A DNA stretch of 64,000 nt from Lachnospiraceae bacterium (GCA_009911035.1 QXWO01000012.1:43025-107024); one strand, 5' to 3'; positions 1 to 8,686 are shown, counted from the stretch's first letter. Notes: generated by a model from the letters alone, not told the origin. Translations and numbers: made by a program.

Positions 1-417
1 AGGATTATGTTTGCGAATACAATTAAAAAATATCATAACTGTGCATACAAAATAGACAGAATAGACGGTGCTTCCACGCCATTAGACGGAAACGCTATTA
101 TAGATGAATTGATTGAAAAGGGAGATTTTTACAATGTATTTAAGAAACTGGAATATAATGAAATCATACCGGAAAATACATGGATAGATATTGTAGATTA
201 TAATCAGTTTTTAATCGAAAATAAGATAGAAAAGATTGACCAGAAAGTCTTGCAGGAAATACTTGAAACGACAGTAAATACTGCAAAGAGGGAAATAAGA
301 GGACAGTATGCAACGCCATATTGTCTGGCAGATTTACTTTGCCAGATGGCAGTTAGTAACTGGAATGATGAGTGTGCGGACTTGTGTGCAGGAACAGGCA
401 TAATAGCGAGAAATTAG
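1..417 (+). pseudogene. N6-adenine DNA methyltransferase, N-terminal fragment
   Basis: The frame is open from the window edge; an ATG lies at base 7, but the gene may begin further left. The translation carries the SAM-binding part of an N6-adenine methyltransferase: a motif X-like stretch GQYATPYCLADLL at about residues 99-111 and motif I DLCAGTGIIA at about residues 125-134. The reading frame stops at TAG just after motif I. The catalytic NPPY-type motif IV expected next is absent, and downstream methyltransferase sequence resumes in another frame from about base 408. This points to an internal deletion with a frame change, so the enzyme is dead. The stretch is AT-rich compared with the genes after 1639, which fits a transferred restriction-modification remnant. 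Confidence 0.7.
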
Positions 418-1451
418 AAGCGCCTGATATGGATTCAGAGATAAGATTTTGGCTGATTCATAAAGATATTCATCAGCTTAGTATAGATGAAAGCGAAGTA
501 ATTATAAATAGCATTGTTTTAGGGGAAGAATTTGACAGTGCAGTTGTGGGAATGAAAAAGTATTCACTTGATTTGATTAATAAAATAACAGCAAGGGGAA
601 TAACACTAAATGCATTTTTTCACGATGTATCATGGATTAATGAGCTGAGCAATAGTCTGATACCGATTAATAATATGCTGACTATTAAAAGAGGAGAGCG
701 CAGGGGATGGAATGATTTATTTTACCCAGTAGCAGATAATGAAATAGAAGATATGTATATTAAACCGATACTTAAAAACCCGGCATTCTTAAAGTCATTT
801 ACTGCGAAGACAGATATTGTGGCGTTCTGTTGTCATAAATCCAAAGACGAATTAAGGCAGTTAGGGCATGTCGGCGCATTAAATTGGATAGAAAAATTTG
901 AGAATATCAGAAATGGAACGGGAAAACTGTTGCCAAATGCGTTAAGCAGGACGGGCTATTTTTGGTATGAAATGGATGATGCGACAAAAGCTGATTTCGT
1001 GACTGCCCTTAATCCAGATAAGCGTTTATTTGTGGCCAAATTTGACGAAAGAACTTTTGTAGACCAGCGTTTCACAAGGATGCTGGTGAAAGATATATGT
1101 GTATCTGTTGATTTATTACATGCACTGCTTAATTCATTGTATGGCATGTTTGCGATTGAGGCAATTGGCTTTGGGCGGGGGCTGGGGGTATTGGATGCGA
1201 GCAGCACCAAACTGAAAAATATGTATATGATAAACCCTGGGATTATATCAGAGAAAGATGCAAAGGAAATTATTCGTCTGTTTAGTAAGATAAAAAAGCG
1301 TAATGTTATGAATACAGAAGATGAATTAAAAGATAGTGCCAGAGAAGAATTTGATCGTAAAGTTTTAGAGGCGATAGGCCACGAAGATTTGTATGAGCCA
1401 ATTAAAAAATCGCTATTATCTATGCAGCATACCCGCCATGCAATTGGGTAA
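408..1451 (+). pseudogene. N6-adenine DNA methyltransferase, C-terminal fragment
   Basis: This is the shifted continuation of the methyltransferase wreck. The open frame reaches back to about 372, but homologous-looking sequence starts near 408. It carries features of the target-recognition half of Type I/IIG-like methylases: IKRGERRGWNDLFYP near the first third, followed by a long region rich in aromatic and basic residues. No NPPY motif and no SAM-binding glycine loop are present, so it cannot be a complete enzyme. There is no convincing ribosome site at its start. No restriction endonuclease gene is visible in the window; one may lie to the left. Confidence 0.6.
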
Positions 1452-1638
1452 TAGATAATGGCAATAATTGTTCCAGAGGATCGACAGGAAGATAATTCAG
1501 GAGGAAAAAGAAAGGACAACAGGCTGACCGCTTGTGACACGAAACCTTCCGCTTATGGCGGCGGCACAATATTATTTCCGGGAATGCCGATATATACTAT
1601 GATATGGGAGAACAGTAACGATAAGGCAGGTACGGGAA

Positions 1639-2415
1639 ATGATTTCGGTGGCGGTATGCGATGATTCGATTATAGAATGCAGCAGGATTGCAGGAAAAAT
1701 TAAGGAACTGCTGGATGAGACGGGGGTACCCTGTTTTGTCCGGCAGTTTAACAGTGGAAAAGAGTTATTGCAGGCGCAGGAGAGCTTTGACATTGTTTTT
1801 CTGGATATCCTTATGGATGGACTGGATGGGATGAAGACGGCAGAGCTATTCCGCGGGGAAAATCCTGACACGGTGCTGGTGTTTGTCACGTCCAGCAGGA
1901 GGTATGTATTTGATGCATACGAGGTTGAGGCTTTCCGATATCTGTTAAAGCCCCTTGAGGATGGGCAGCTACGGAAGGTGCTGGGCCTTGCAGTACAGAA
2001 GGCGGACAGGGAGGTGCAGGATTTCCTCATTGTCAATAAGGAGCGCCAGAAGAAAAAGCTGTTCCTGAAAGATATTTACTATTTTGAAATTAAGGGAAGG
2101 CTTGTTTATGTGCATGGTAAGGGAGAAGTTTTTGCTTTTTATGAGCAGATTGGAGTGCTTGAGAAAAGTCTGCTTGGCAGGGGCTTTTTCAGATGTCATA
2201 AAAGCTATCTGGTGAATCTGAAATATGTGGATGTGTATAACCGGCAGGAGATTACCCTTGACAATGGTGAGAAGATAATTCTGGCGAAAAGGCGGTATGA
2301 GGAATTCTGCCAGGAGTTTCTCAAATTTATGAGGACAAACGGGGGGATAGGCCGCCTTGACCGCAGTAGGAAATTTGAGATTTCCGGCGCGTGTCATCGT
2401 AGTAAACTGCTCTGA
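1639..2415 (+). CDS. LytTR-family response regulator (AgrA/LytR type)
   Basis: The protein of 258 residues has an N-terminal receiver domain with the acidic pair D8/D9, the phospho-acceptor D56 in FLDILMDG and the conserved K near residue 105 (LLKPLED). A LytTR DNA-binding domain follows at about residues 140-240 (YYFEIKGRLVYVH, FFRCHKSYLVNLKYV). Such regulators bind direct repeats in promoters. The next gene, 14 bases on, encodes an AgrC-type histidine kinase, so the two form a two-component pair. The ribosome site is weak. The last 20 residues or so run past the usual domain end. No AgrD- or AgrB-like signal gene is visible nearby, so the stimulus is unknown. Confidence 0.88.
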   Translation: MISVAVCDDSIIECSRIAGKIKELLDETGVPCFVRQFNSGKELLQAQESFDIVFLDILMDGLDGMKTAELFRGENPDTVLVFVTSSRRYVFDAYEVEAFRYLLKPLEDGQLRKVLGLAVQKADREVQDFLIVNKERQKKKLFLKDIYYFEIKGRLVYVHGKGEVFAFYEQIGVLEKSLLGRGFFRCHKSYLVNLKYVDVYNRQEITLDNGEKIILAKRRYEEFCQEFLKFMRTNGGIGRLDRSRKFEISGACHRSKLL

Positions 2416-2429
2416 CATGGAGGATTAGT

Positions 2430-3806
2430 ATGAACTGGTTTATTTTTATTCTGGTTACGGTATGCTATGGTTTGTATGGCCGGGAAGTGGGGCTCTTTTT
2501 TAAAAAACAATTGGGATGCGCCGGAAAGGAGGCGGAGATTTTTGCCGTTTTTTGCTTTCTGGGATGCATGGTAGAATATAGCGTAGTGGAAAAATGGTAT
2601 GTTCCTTTTATTATCAGGGCGCTGGTGGAGCATTTGCTTTTCGCCGGAGCGGCTGTACTGATGTTTAAGGCCGGGACAGAGAAAAAAATAACTATGGCGG
2701 TGATGCTGGTGACCGTCCGGGTGCTGGTGGGAAATTTCAGCAGTTCCTTTTTATCCTGCCTGATATTACTTATTAAAAATGCATGGAACGCCGGAGGAAA
2801 TGTTTATATAAGTCAGACAGAGGGAGAGCTGGCAGGCTGTTTTTCCTTTGGGGTGGTCATATGGGCCATTCACTGTCTGGGGAGGCCTTTTGGGGCTGTG
2901 CTGGACAATAAAATCAGAAAATGGTACTTATTGCTTACCCTTCCTCTTGTCCTGCTTGTGCTGTTGGTGGATATTGTAAATTATGGCGCAAGCATAGGGA
3001 TTTTAGTAGTGGCAGGTATGGGGAGCAGCGGAGAATATTGGAAGGAATTTTATAACGAGCTTTTTAGCCATACGGCTATAGGTATACTGACGGCTCTTTC
3101 CATGTGCGCTGCCGGGTTTTATGTATTCGGAATGAACCGTATCTATGTGGAGCAGAGGAAAAAGGAGCAGTACAGGTCCCAGGCAGCTTTTTATAAAATG
3201 CTGGAGGAGCAGTACGGCCAGTTGGAGCGTTTAAGGCATGATATGAAAAATCATATTATAGGACTTAGGGGGTTATGGGAAAGCCGGGAGTGGGAAAAGC
3301 TTGGGGCCTACCTGGAACAGATGATGGAGGCCGGGATGCCTGCATCGGAAGAAAATACGGGAAGCGGGGCGGTGGATGCACTGCTGTACCAGAAGCACAG
3401 GCAGGCAAAGGAAAGGCAGATTACATGGGAATGCGACATGCAGATACCGGGGAAGTGTCCCATTGACGAATTTGACTTGTGCGTGCTTTTGGGAAATATG
3501 CTGGATAATGCCCTTGCGGCCTGTGAAAAGGCGGGAAGCGGAGACAAATTTGTGAGCATTCATGCAGGACAGGTAAAGAAATGTCTCCTGCTGGAAGTGA
3601 GGAACAATACTGTGCTTAAAGATATAAAGGATATCTGCCCGGCCGGGCGGCCGCTGACGGGAGGGCGTGGAATTGGCCTTTTAAATATCAGGGATACTGT
3701 GGGTAAATATGACGGGGCAATGCATGTGGAGGCAGAAGACGGCGTATTTACGATTTCGCTGCTGTTACCGTTGAATGCCGCGTATGACATGAAGCAGACC
3801 TTTTAA
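2430..3806 (+). CDS. AgrC/ComD-type sensor histidine kinase
   Basis: The protein of 458 residues has about six hydrophobic membrane segments in residues 1-235, then a cytoplasmic kinase part. The phospho-acceptor is H270 in LRHDMKNHIIGL, the RHDxxNH box typical of HPK10 kinases that sense peptides. The ATPase domain shows the N box LLGNMLDNALAAC and a G box GRGIGLLNI. The start has a good GGAGG site and follows the LytTR regulator at 1639, its probable partner. Kinases of this family sense secreted cyclic or linear peptides through the membrane domain; the ligand here is not shown by the sequence. Confidence 0.88.
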   Translation: MNWFIFILVTVCYGLYGREVGLFFKKQLGCAGKEAEIFAVFCFLGCMVEYSVVEKWYVPFIIRALVEHLLFAGAAVLMFKAGTEKKITMAVMLVTVRVLVGNFSSSFLSCLILLIKNAWNAGGNVYISQTEGELAGCFSFGVVIWAIHCLGRPFGAVLDNKIRKWYLLLTLPLVLLVLLVDIVNYGASIGILVVAGMGSSGEYWKEFYNELFSHTAIGILTALSMCAAGFYVFGMNRIYVEQRKKEQYRSQAAFYKMLEEQYGQLERLRHDMKNHIIGLRGLWESREWEKLGAYLEQMMEAGMPASEENTGSGAVDALLYQKHRQAKERQITWECDMQIPGKCPIDEFDLCVLLGNMLDNALAACEKAGSGDKFVSIHAGQVKKCLLLEVRNNTVLKDIKDICPAGRPLTGGRGIGLLNIRDTVGKYDGAMHVEAEDGVFTISLLLPLNAAYDMKQTF

Positions 3807-3974
3807 TACATGAAGGTTATTGGGAAAATCCGGCCTGCCGAAGTATACGTTGGAAACAGCATGGATCCTTGCCGTTCAGGGTGTGTTTATGTTCTAAAAA
3901 CACTCCGGTACAGGCGGACGGATAAACAAAGGAGAGATTTTTGAGACAGGCGCGAAAAAAGGAGGGAAGATGAT

Positions 3975-4568
3975 ATGCATACGAAAACTATGGAGGGGCT
4001 GATTGGAGCCAGAGCCAATATGGATATGGCCAATGTTCCAATGAAGGTTTACAAAGAGGCTAGGCGCAGGGGGGATACCGCTGCCATGAAAAGGGCAATG
4101 GGTTATGTCAATGAGTTTGAGGGCAGGGCGGAGGAATATAAGAAAAAGGCCGGTGAAGGCATGAAGAAGGATGCACAGGAGGCTGCCGAAAAAGAAAAAG
4201 CCCAGCAGGAAGATATGATAGAAAAACGTAGAGAAGAAAGACGCCTGATGGAGGAAAAGCTTGCTGCGGACAGAGACGGCAACGCGGTCCAATGTGCAGA
4301 CGCCAAAATCCCAGATACCTTAAACACAGGAGTCCAGAGTGAAGGCGCCACAAGTGCAATGACAGACGCGGACACCGTACAGCTTAGCAGGCAGGGGAAA
4401 GATTTGTCTGAAAAGCAGGTAAAGGAAGCGCAGGGACAGTATATATCATTTTGTCCTGTAACAGGACAAGGAGGTGCGGCGCCTGCAGACAGAAAGCCTG
4501 TGGTTTACAGGAAGACCGGGGAGGCAGTCAGCCAAAGTAAGACGGGAAGTATTTCTGTGCTTATCTGA
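3975..4568 (+). CDS. Highly charged small coiled-coil protein of unknown function
   Basis: The 197-residue protein starts with a GGAGGG site eight bases upstream. Residues 1-100 are rich in Lys, Glu, Ala and Arg and look helical or coiled coil (YKKKAGEGMKKDAQEAAEKEKAQQ). The C-terminal half is less ordered and contains VQLSRQGKDLSEKQVKEAQG. No signal peptide or membrane segment is present, so it should be cytoplasmic. It precedes the FlxA-like gene at 4597 by 28 bases and probably shares its transcript. I do not recognise a named family. The charged, methionine-rich style resembles the product at 59074, but I see no clear homology. Confidence 0.65.
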   Translation: MHTKTMEGLIGARANMDMANVPMKVYKEARRRGDTAAMKRAMGYVNEFEGRAEEYKKKAGEGMKKDAQEAAEKEKAQQEDMIEKRREERRLMEEKLAADRDGNAVQCADAKIPDTLNTGVQSEGATSAMTDADTVQLSRQGKDLSEKQVKEAQGQYISFCPVTGQGGAAPADRKPVVYRKTGEAVSQSKTGSISVLI

Positions 4569-4596
4569 AAACAACATTTATGGAGGAGGAAAAGAT

Positions 4597-4917
4597 TTGA
4601 AATTAGATGGAATTGGAAGTAGAATGATGGACACCGGATTTTCAGGCGGAGAAAGCGGGGCTGCATCTGTGCAGAGGCAGATTCGGATGCTCCAGAAGGA
4701 ACTGAATCAATTGGGGCAGAAAAAACAATTGACGAAGGAGGAAGCGGAAAAGAAAAAAGAGCTTGAGAAACAGATTGCGGATCTAAAGCAGCAATTACAG
4801 AAAATAAGGGCGGAAGAAGCGAAGGAAAAGCAGGAGGAACCCAAAGCCGAGGAAAAAGCTTTACAGGGAAAGATAAAAGAAGCAGGAAAGGGAGAAAATG
4901 TAGACGAGTTTTTATAA
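4597..4917 (+). CDS. FlxA-like small coiled-coil protein
   Basis: A TTG start at 4597 has the strong site GGAGGAGG at 4582-4589; the frame is open further upstream, but earlier starts overlap the preceding gene and lack a site. The 106-residue product has a helix-forming core (SVQRQIRMLQKELNQLGQ, then KELEKQIADLKQQLQKI) that matches the heptad pattern of the FlxA-like family (PF14282). FlxA of E. coli is under flagellar sigma control, but its function is unknown. No flagellar genes are in this window and no convincing sigma-28 promoter precedes it. A clear terminator follows at 4934. Confidence 0.7.
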   Translation: MKLDGIGSRMMDTGFSGGESGAASVQRQIRMLQKELNQLGQKKQLTKEEAEKKKELEKQIADLKQQLQKIRAEEAKEKQEEPKAEEKALQGKIKEAGKGENVDEFL

Positions 4918-4933
4918 CGGTAGGGATTTGATA

Positions 4934-4966
4934 AAGATCATGCAGTGGACTGCTGCATGGTCTTTT
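4934..4966 (+). terminator. Intrinsic terminator after the FlxA-like gene
   Basis: A 12-base stem (AAGATCATGCAG with CTGCATGGTCTT, one wobble pair) with a seven-base loop is followed by a T run. It lies 16 bases past the stop codon at 4917 and probably ends the transcript of the 3975-4917 genes. Confidence 0.85.
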
Positions 4967-5016
4967 TGCTAGAGAGTGCAGATCGGGGAAATGAGTTTTT
5001 AAACACGCTTTAGCAT

Positions 5017-5084
5017 AAGGATGTCTTGCAAAGTCTGGCAGCGTTTGTTAAGTTGGTTCGCAAAGTCCGGGAAGCTGTTTTGTT
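5017..5084 (+). repeat. Dispersed hairpin repeat, copy A (two degenerate half-copies in tandem)
   Basis: Two diverged units lie head to tail: 5017-5049, ending in GGCAGCGTTTGTT exactly as in the other copies, and 5050-5084, which reads AAGTTGGTTCGC and then a mutated end GAAGCTGTTTTGTT. Better copies are at 17157, 21403, 23608 and 42771. It sits between the terminator at 4966 and the winged-helix remnant at 5112. Confidence 0.65.
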
Positions 5085-5111
5085 GCAAATAATAATTTCC
5101 TGTGCTATAAT
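5083..5111 (+). promoter_or_regulatory. Sigma-A-like promoter overlapping repeat copy A
   Basis: TTGCAA at 5083-5088 and TATAAT at 5106-5111 are separated by 17 bases, a near-ideal vegetative promoter. The -35 begins inside the end of the second half-repeat. The -10 box abuts the first in-frame ATG of the following open frame, so that ATG cannot be a normal translated start from this promoter. Confidence 0.6.
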
Positions 5112-5402
5112 ATGTCATATTATTTTATACCTTTTAATGCTGCTGAAAAAATAAATTACAGTGAGCCAACCAGACAAAATCTTTTAAATGTATACAATGA
5201 AATCGGAACAAATCAAATATTTGGAGCATCGGAAGTTGCAGAAATATTTGATTTTTCATATGCAGGGGCACGCAGAGTGATGGCAAAGCTGATAGAGATG
5301 GATGTATTAATGGTGGTAAAGGGCAAAGGCAAAGGTAAAGGTAAGTATAGATTTTTGAGTGAAAGCGAACTAAAAACAGATTGGTTTAAAGCAACCCATT
5401 AA
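5112..5402 (+). pseudogene. Winged-helix domain remnant (C-terminal end of a larger protein)
   Basis: The open frame of 96 codons contains a helix-turn-helix: ASEVAEIFDFSYAGARRVMAKLIEMDVL, then a basic wing VVKGKGKGKGKYRF. This is the layout of the C-terminal winged helix found at the end of Fic-family and AAA/RecG-like transcription-associated proteins, with the catalytic part missing. There is no ribosome site, and the only ATG overlaps the -10 box at 5106. I read it as the surviving tail of a truncated gene. It could still be an expressed small DNA-binding protein from an unseen start. It is AT-rich compared with its neighbours. Confidence 0.5.
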
Positions 5403-5441
5403 CACAGGACCGCAGACAGGGCCTGCAAATAGGAGGCAAGT

Positions 5442-6014
5442 ATGAATGTTTACGACAAATGTCCGGTATTAGAAAATAACAGTTTTAAAATGCGGTTGAT
5501 TGAAGAAAGGGATACGGACGATTTGCTGTGTGTATACAGCGATAAATTTGCCCTTCCGTTTTTCAACAGTGACAACTGCCATGGTACTAATTTTTATTGT
5601 GCAGTCAGAGAGCATATGGCAGATTCTATAAAATACTGGCTGATTGAATATCATGAATACAGGGGATTTGTGCGCTTCACGATAGTGGACAAGAAGGAAG
5701 GGAAAGCTGTCGGAACCATAGAAATGTTCCGGCGTGAGGCGGAGGACTTTTATAATGACTGCGGAATATTGAGGCTGGATTTGGGAAGCAGGTGGGAAAA
5801 AACGGAAGTGATATACGATATTCTGGCACTGGTAACAGAACCTTTTTTTGAATGGTTCGGGTGCTCTAAGATTGCAACCAAGGCGCCGGTTTATGCAGTA
5901 GACAGGATAGAGGCGCTAAAGAAAGCTGGATATGTTAAGTCCGATGAACCGCTTATAGGACATGATAAAAAAATAGCGTATTTTGATTACTGGGTTATAC
6001 AAAAAAGGATTTAA
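5442..6014 (+). CDS. GNAT-family N-acetyltransferase
   Basis: The 190-residue protein starts with an AGGAGG site. The order of elements fits the GNAT fold: N-terminal strand FKMRLIEERDTDDLL, central strands FVRFTIVDKKEGKAVGTIEMF, then LRLDLGSRWEKTEVIYDIL covering the acetyl-CoA loop region, and a C-terminal strand (KIAYFDYWVIQKRI). The usual RxxGxG/A loop is poorly conserved, so the acyl donor and acceptor cannot be named. It resembles the RimJ/RimL-type branch that modifies amino groups of proteins or small molecules. It stands alone and ends at the hairpin at 6055. Confidence 0.7.
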   Translation: MNVYDKCPVLENNSFKMRLIEERDTDDLLCVYSDKFALPFFNSDNCHGTNFYCAVREHMADSIKYWLIEYHEYRGFVRFTIVDKKEGKAVGTIEMFRREAEDFYNDCGILRLDLGSRWEKTEVIYDILALVTEPFFEWFGCSKIATKAPVYAVDRIEALKKAGYVKSDEPLIGHDKKIAYFDYWVIQKRI

Positions 6015-6054
6015 GAAGCAGGAGTGTATGATGGAATAAGTATATATAGATTGT

Positions 6055-6082
6055 AGAATATCCCCCTCTTGGGGGATATTCT
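6055..6082. terminator. Perfect hairpin between convergent genes
   Basis: A 12-base perfect stem (AGAATATCCCCC with GGGGGATATTCT, loop TCTT) lies between the plus-strand GNAT gene and the minus-strand TPM gene. T-rich tails are weak on both sides, but position and stability suit a bidirectional terminator. Confidence 0.7.
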
Positions 6083-6172
6083 ATTGGCAGGAATTAGTAG
6101 GGCGGATATAAACTTCCATATAGAAAGCCGGATGGTGGAACAAATTTGCCGTTACCATCATTTCCTTTTGCA

Positions 6173-7081
6173 TCAGAATCTGTGCCCGCCACCACCACCG
6201 CTGCTGTGCCCGCCACCACCACCGCTGCTATGTCCGCCGCCACCACCGCTATGTCCACCGCCGCCGCTATGCCCACTGCCACCGCTGGCACTGCTGGCAG
6301 GACGGTAGACTTTAGTCTGGTGGTCCAGTGTTTTCCGGGGATTGGTAAAGCTGAATTTTGTGGATGCTGCGCTAAGGATTTCCTGGGTGCCGGGTTTGGC
6401 GGAGCGGGATGTAAGCCTCACCGCAAAATAATTGATGAAGGCGGCCAGTATAAGGGCAAGGAGCGCATTGCTTATGTATTTCATGGGCTGGGCAATCCGG
6501 CGTCCGGCCAGAAGGGAATGAATCTGGCTAAAAGCGTTGGAAGCGCACAGATAATAGTTGCTGTCAGAGGCATAACGGTATACATTGTCAGTGATAGTAT
6601 CCGCGTATGCGTCAGTGACAGTCTTGTAGATTGCGCCGTTGCTGAAAATATAAATTTCCCTGTTGTCCATGTCGATAAGGAAAAGCGTGCCGCTATTGGA
6701 TGAAAAATGCTTATGATAGTACTGGCGGGCATAAGCAGAAGTCTGGTAGTCATTGCGGGAAACTGACTTAAATGCTGCATGACCGTAGGATGTTATCTGC
6801 TGCATTTCGGCGGCTAGCTGGGTTTCTTCCTGTTCGCTTAACAAATCCGCATCATCTTCGATTACCACCTGATACCCGGTTTCATCGTTGACCCAGACGC
6901 AGGCATCTGCCGCTCCCCCGTCAGCACTGGCAGTCAGAGGAAAAGTCCAGAGCCACAGAAGCAGTGCGGCATATGCTGCAAGGGGCAAATACCCTGCTCT
7001 TTGGGGCGCAGCAGATTTAATATCCCGCTGCCTGCGGCGGGGATTTTGACTTACTGTTTTACATTTATTTTGCACCGTCAT
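6173..7081 (-). CDS. TPM-domain membrane protein with Gly/His-rich repeat tail
   Basis: The start chosen is the ATG at 7081, just behind a GGAGGTG site and overlapping the end of the upstream gene by 17 bases. The 302-residue product has a hydrophobic segment near residues 32-50 (AAYAALLLWLWTFPLTASA), probably a signal peptide or anchor. An extracytoplasmic TPM (YgcG/Psb32) domain follows (LLSEQEETQLAAEMQQI, GTLFLIDMDNREIYIFSNG), then a second membrane segment (NALLALILAAFINYFA). The cytoplasmic tail ends in tandem GGGGGHS units. TPM proteins are thought to act in membrane-protein quality control; the role here is unknown. It is co-transcribed with the zinc-ribbon gene at 7065-8507. Confidence 0.8.
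   Translation of the reverse strand: MTVQNKCKTVSQNPRRRQRDIKSAAPQRAGYLPLAAYAALLLWLWTFPLTASADGGAADACVWVNDETGYQVVIEDDADLLSEQEETQLAAEMQQITSYGHAAFKSVSRNDYQTSAYARQYYHKHFSSNSGTLFLIDMDNREIYIFSNGAIYKTVTDAYADTITDNVYRYASDSNYYLCASNAFSQIHSLLAGRRIAQPMKYISNALLALILAAFINYFAVRLTSRSAKPGTQEILSAASTKFSFTNPRKTLDHQTKVYRPASSASGGSGHSGGGGHSGGGGGHSSGGGGGHSSGGGGGHRF
6176..6296 (-). repeat. In-frame tandem repeat coding Gly/His-rich tail
   Basis: Read on the plus strand, units of about 21-24 bases (CCGCCACCACCACCGCTGC with TGTGC or TATGT) recur about five times, the first two almost identical. They encode GGGGGHSS-like units at the C-terminus of the TPM protein. Such arrays expand and contract by slippage. Confidence 0.8.
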
Positions 7082-8507
7082 CACCTCCATGCCGTTCAAA
7101 CTGGGGAAGCTTCTGGGTTGCCAGCACATTATATTTCTGGATAACCACTACAATAGTAAGCAGAATGCCGATAAAGGAAATGACTGTTCCGACATAATAC
7201 CACAGGTCGGAAACCGGGTTGATTATCCAGACGCAGATACAGACGAGAACAGCCGCCAGGGAAAAGATAAATCCCGGCGCTTTTCTTTGTCCGTCTGCTG
7301 AACCGGATTTCATCAGTGCGGTCAAAGAAGCAGTGGTTTTTTTATCATCCGGTGCGGAAGATTTATGGGGCCGCCTGGAAAGGTATCCCCGGTCGTCTGT
7401 ACGGTGGTCCTTATGGTAAATGTCCATGATTTCCCAAGCATATACGATGAGCGAAGCAATTGCCAGAAAGCAGGAACAGGTAAGCAGTACACCGGGACGG
7501 ATGGTAAAAAAGAAATTCAGCAGCACAAAAATAGGAATGGCTAGCCACAGAGTGCCAAGGGTATATTTTTTGATATCCACAGGGATATCTGCCGCAACTT
7601 TGCAGTTCTGGCCGTTTACAGTGGCGTAAGCCACACGTCCGTTTTTGCGGTAGGACATGAACCAGACCGGATACAAGACCCGTTCCGGTGTTTCGCTGTA
7701 AGTGTGCAGTGTCATTGTCGTGTAAAAATCATTATTTTTCCCGGAAAAGGTTACACCTGAAAATTCCGGCGTGCGCTTGATCTTGTTATAACTGGTGGTA
7801 TTGGCCAGCTTTAGGGCATCTTTTTCATATAAACAGCTGTCCACATCAGCCGTATCTGCATAAAATCCGCTTAAATAAGAAGGCGTAAACTTTTTGCTGT
7901 CCTTCACATAAAAAGGAGCAATGCGCTGGCTGATATCATCAGAAAAAGAGGAGGAAGCGTCATAGGACAAATCATAGTAGCAGGCATCAAGGCCGCCCTC
8001 CAGATTATAATGATCGGTATAGACATAATCCCCTTTCCGGTAGGTTTTCTCCCCTTTCAGACTGACAGGCCCCTTTTGGGTGATGTTATAGGCCCAATAG
8101 GGCATATAAATGCCCCGGAAGCCGTCAATATATTCCTTATCTTTCAGCTCATCCGGCGCAAAAGGGGCGTGTTTTATCCGGGCAATATAAGCCTGCTTAC
8201 ATGCCTCTTTCGTCTGCTTAAAAGGTATGATATGTGTGGGCCTCTTTTCTTTGCTGATGCGGCTGTCAAGAATCGTGGAAGCACCGCAGAAACTGCAAAA
8301 TTCCGCTGCGGAAGTGTCTGTGCTCAAAATTTCACCGCCACACTGGGGACAGGTGAATATGGTAACATCGAAATCGCTGCTCTCATCCGCGTCCTGTGTT
8401 TTGGTGATGTCATAAGGGTCGTGGGTGGTCAGGCAATATGCACATTTTAGCTGCTGGGACGGAATGTCAAACTTTAAATTTCCGCCGCAATTAGGACATT
8501 CGTACAA
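7065..8507 (-). CDS. Zinc-ribbon membrane protein
   Basis: A TTG start at 8507 follows an AGGGGGGA site. The 480-residue product begins with two or three zinc ribbons: CPNCGG at residues 4-9 with CAYC, CPQCGG near residue 54, and CSFCG near 71. A soluble region with many aromatic residues follows (YIDGFRGIYMPYWAYNI). The C-terminal third has about four membrane segments (LGTLWLAIPIFVLLNFFF, VLLTCSCFLAIASLIVYAW, FIFSLAAVLVCICVWII, YYVGTVISFIGILLTIVVVI). It overlaps the TPM gene downstream, so the two probably work together. No enzymatic motif is seen. The combination suggests a membrane quality-control or stress role, which is inference. Confidence 0.8.
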   Translation of the reverse strand: MYECPNCGGNLKFDIPSQQLKCAYCLTTHDPYDITKTQDADESSDFDVTIFTCPQCGGEILSTDTSAAEFCSFCGASTILDSRISKEKRPTHIIPFKQTKEACKQAYIARIKHAPFAPDELKDKEYIDGFRGIYMPYWAYNITQKGPVSLKGEKTYRKGDYVYTDHYNLEGGLDACYYDLSYDASSSFSDDISQRIAPFYVKDSKKFTPSYLSGFYADTADVDSCLYEKDALKLANTTSYNKIKRTPEFSGVTFSGKNNDFYTTMTLHTYSETPERVLYPVWFMSYRKNGRVAYATVNGQNCKVAADIPVDIKKYTLGTLWLAIPIFVLLNFFFTIRPGVLLTCSCFLAIASLIVYAWEIMDIYHKDHRTDDRGYLSRRPHKSSAPDDKKTTASLTALMKSGSADGQRKAPGFIFSLAAVLVCICVWIINPVSDLWYYVGTVISFIGILLTIVVVIQKYNVLATQKLPQFERHGGDDGAK

Positions 8508-8686
8508 AGTTATCCCCCCTTGTAATTCTGAAATATGTGTTCTTTTTTATTTTAAGGTGAGATGGGGGAAATGTAAATATCATTGAAACAGAAAGTTGAA
8601 ACACTGTAAAAGATTGCAGGATGCAGGACGGCGTGTTATGTTATGATAAATCAGATATATTGAACAGACACAACGAGAGGAACAAA

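Noticed and set aside
1458-1664. 68-codon open frame after the methyltransferase wreck
   Set aside because: No ribosome site, no recognisable composition, and it runs into the start of the LytTR regulator in another frame.
3890-3930. Possible sigma-28 promoter (TAAA ... GGATAA) before the coiled-coil genes
   Set aside because: The spacing is about 20 bases instead of 14-16 and the -10 does not match; no flagellar genes are present.
6069-6703. Plus-strand open frames over the TPM gene
   Set aside because: They are antisense to the Gly/His repeat and show only Pro/Thr/Ala repeats forced by the other strand.
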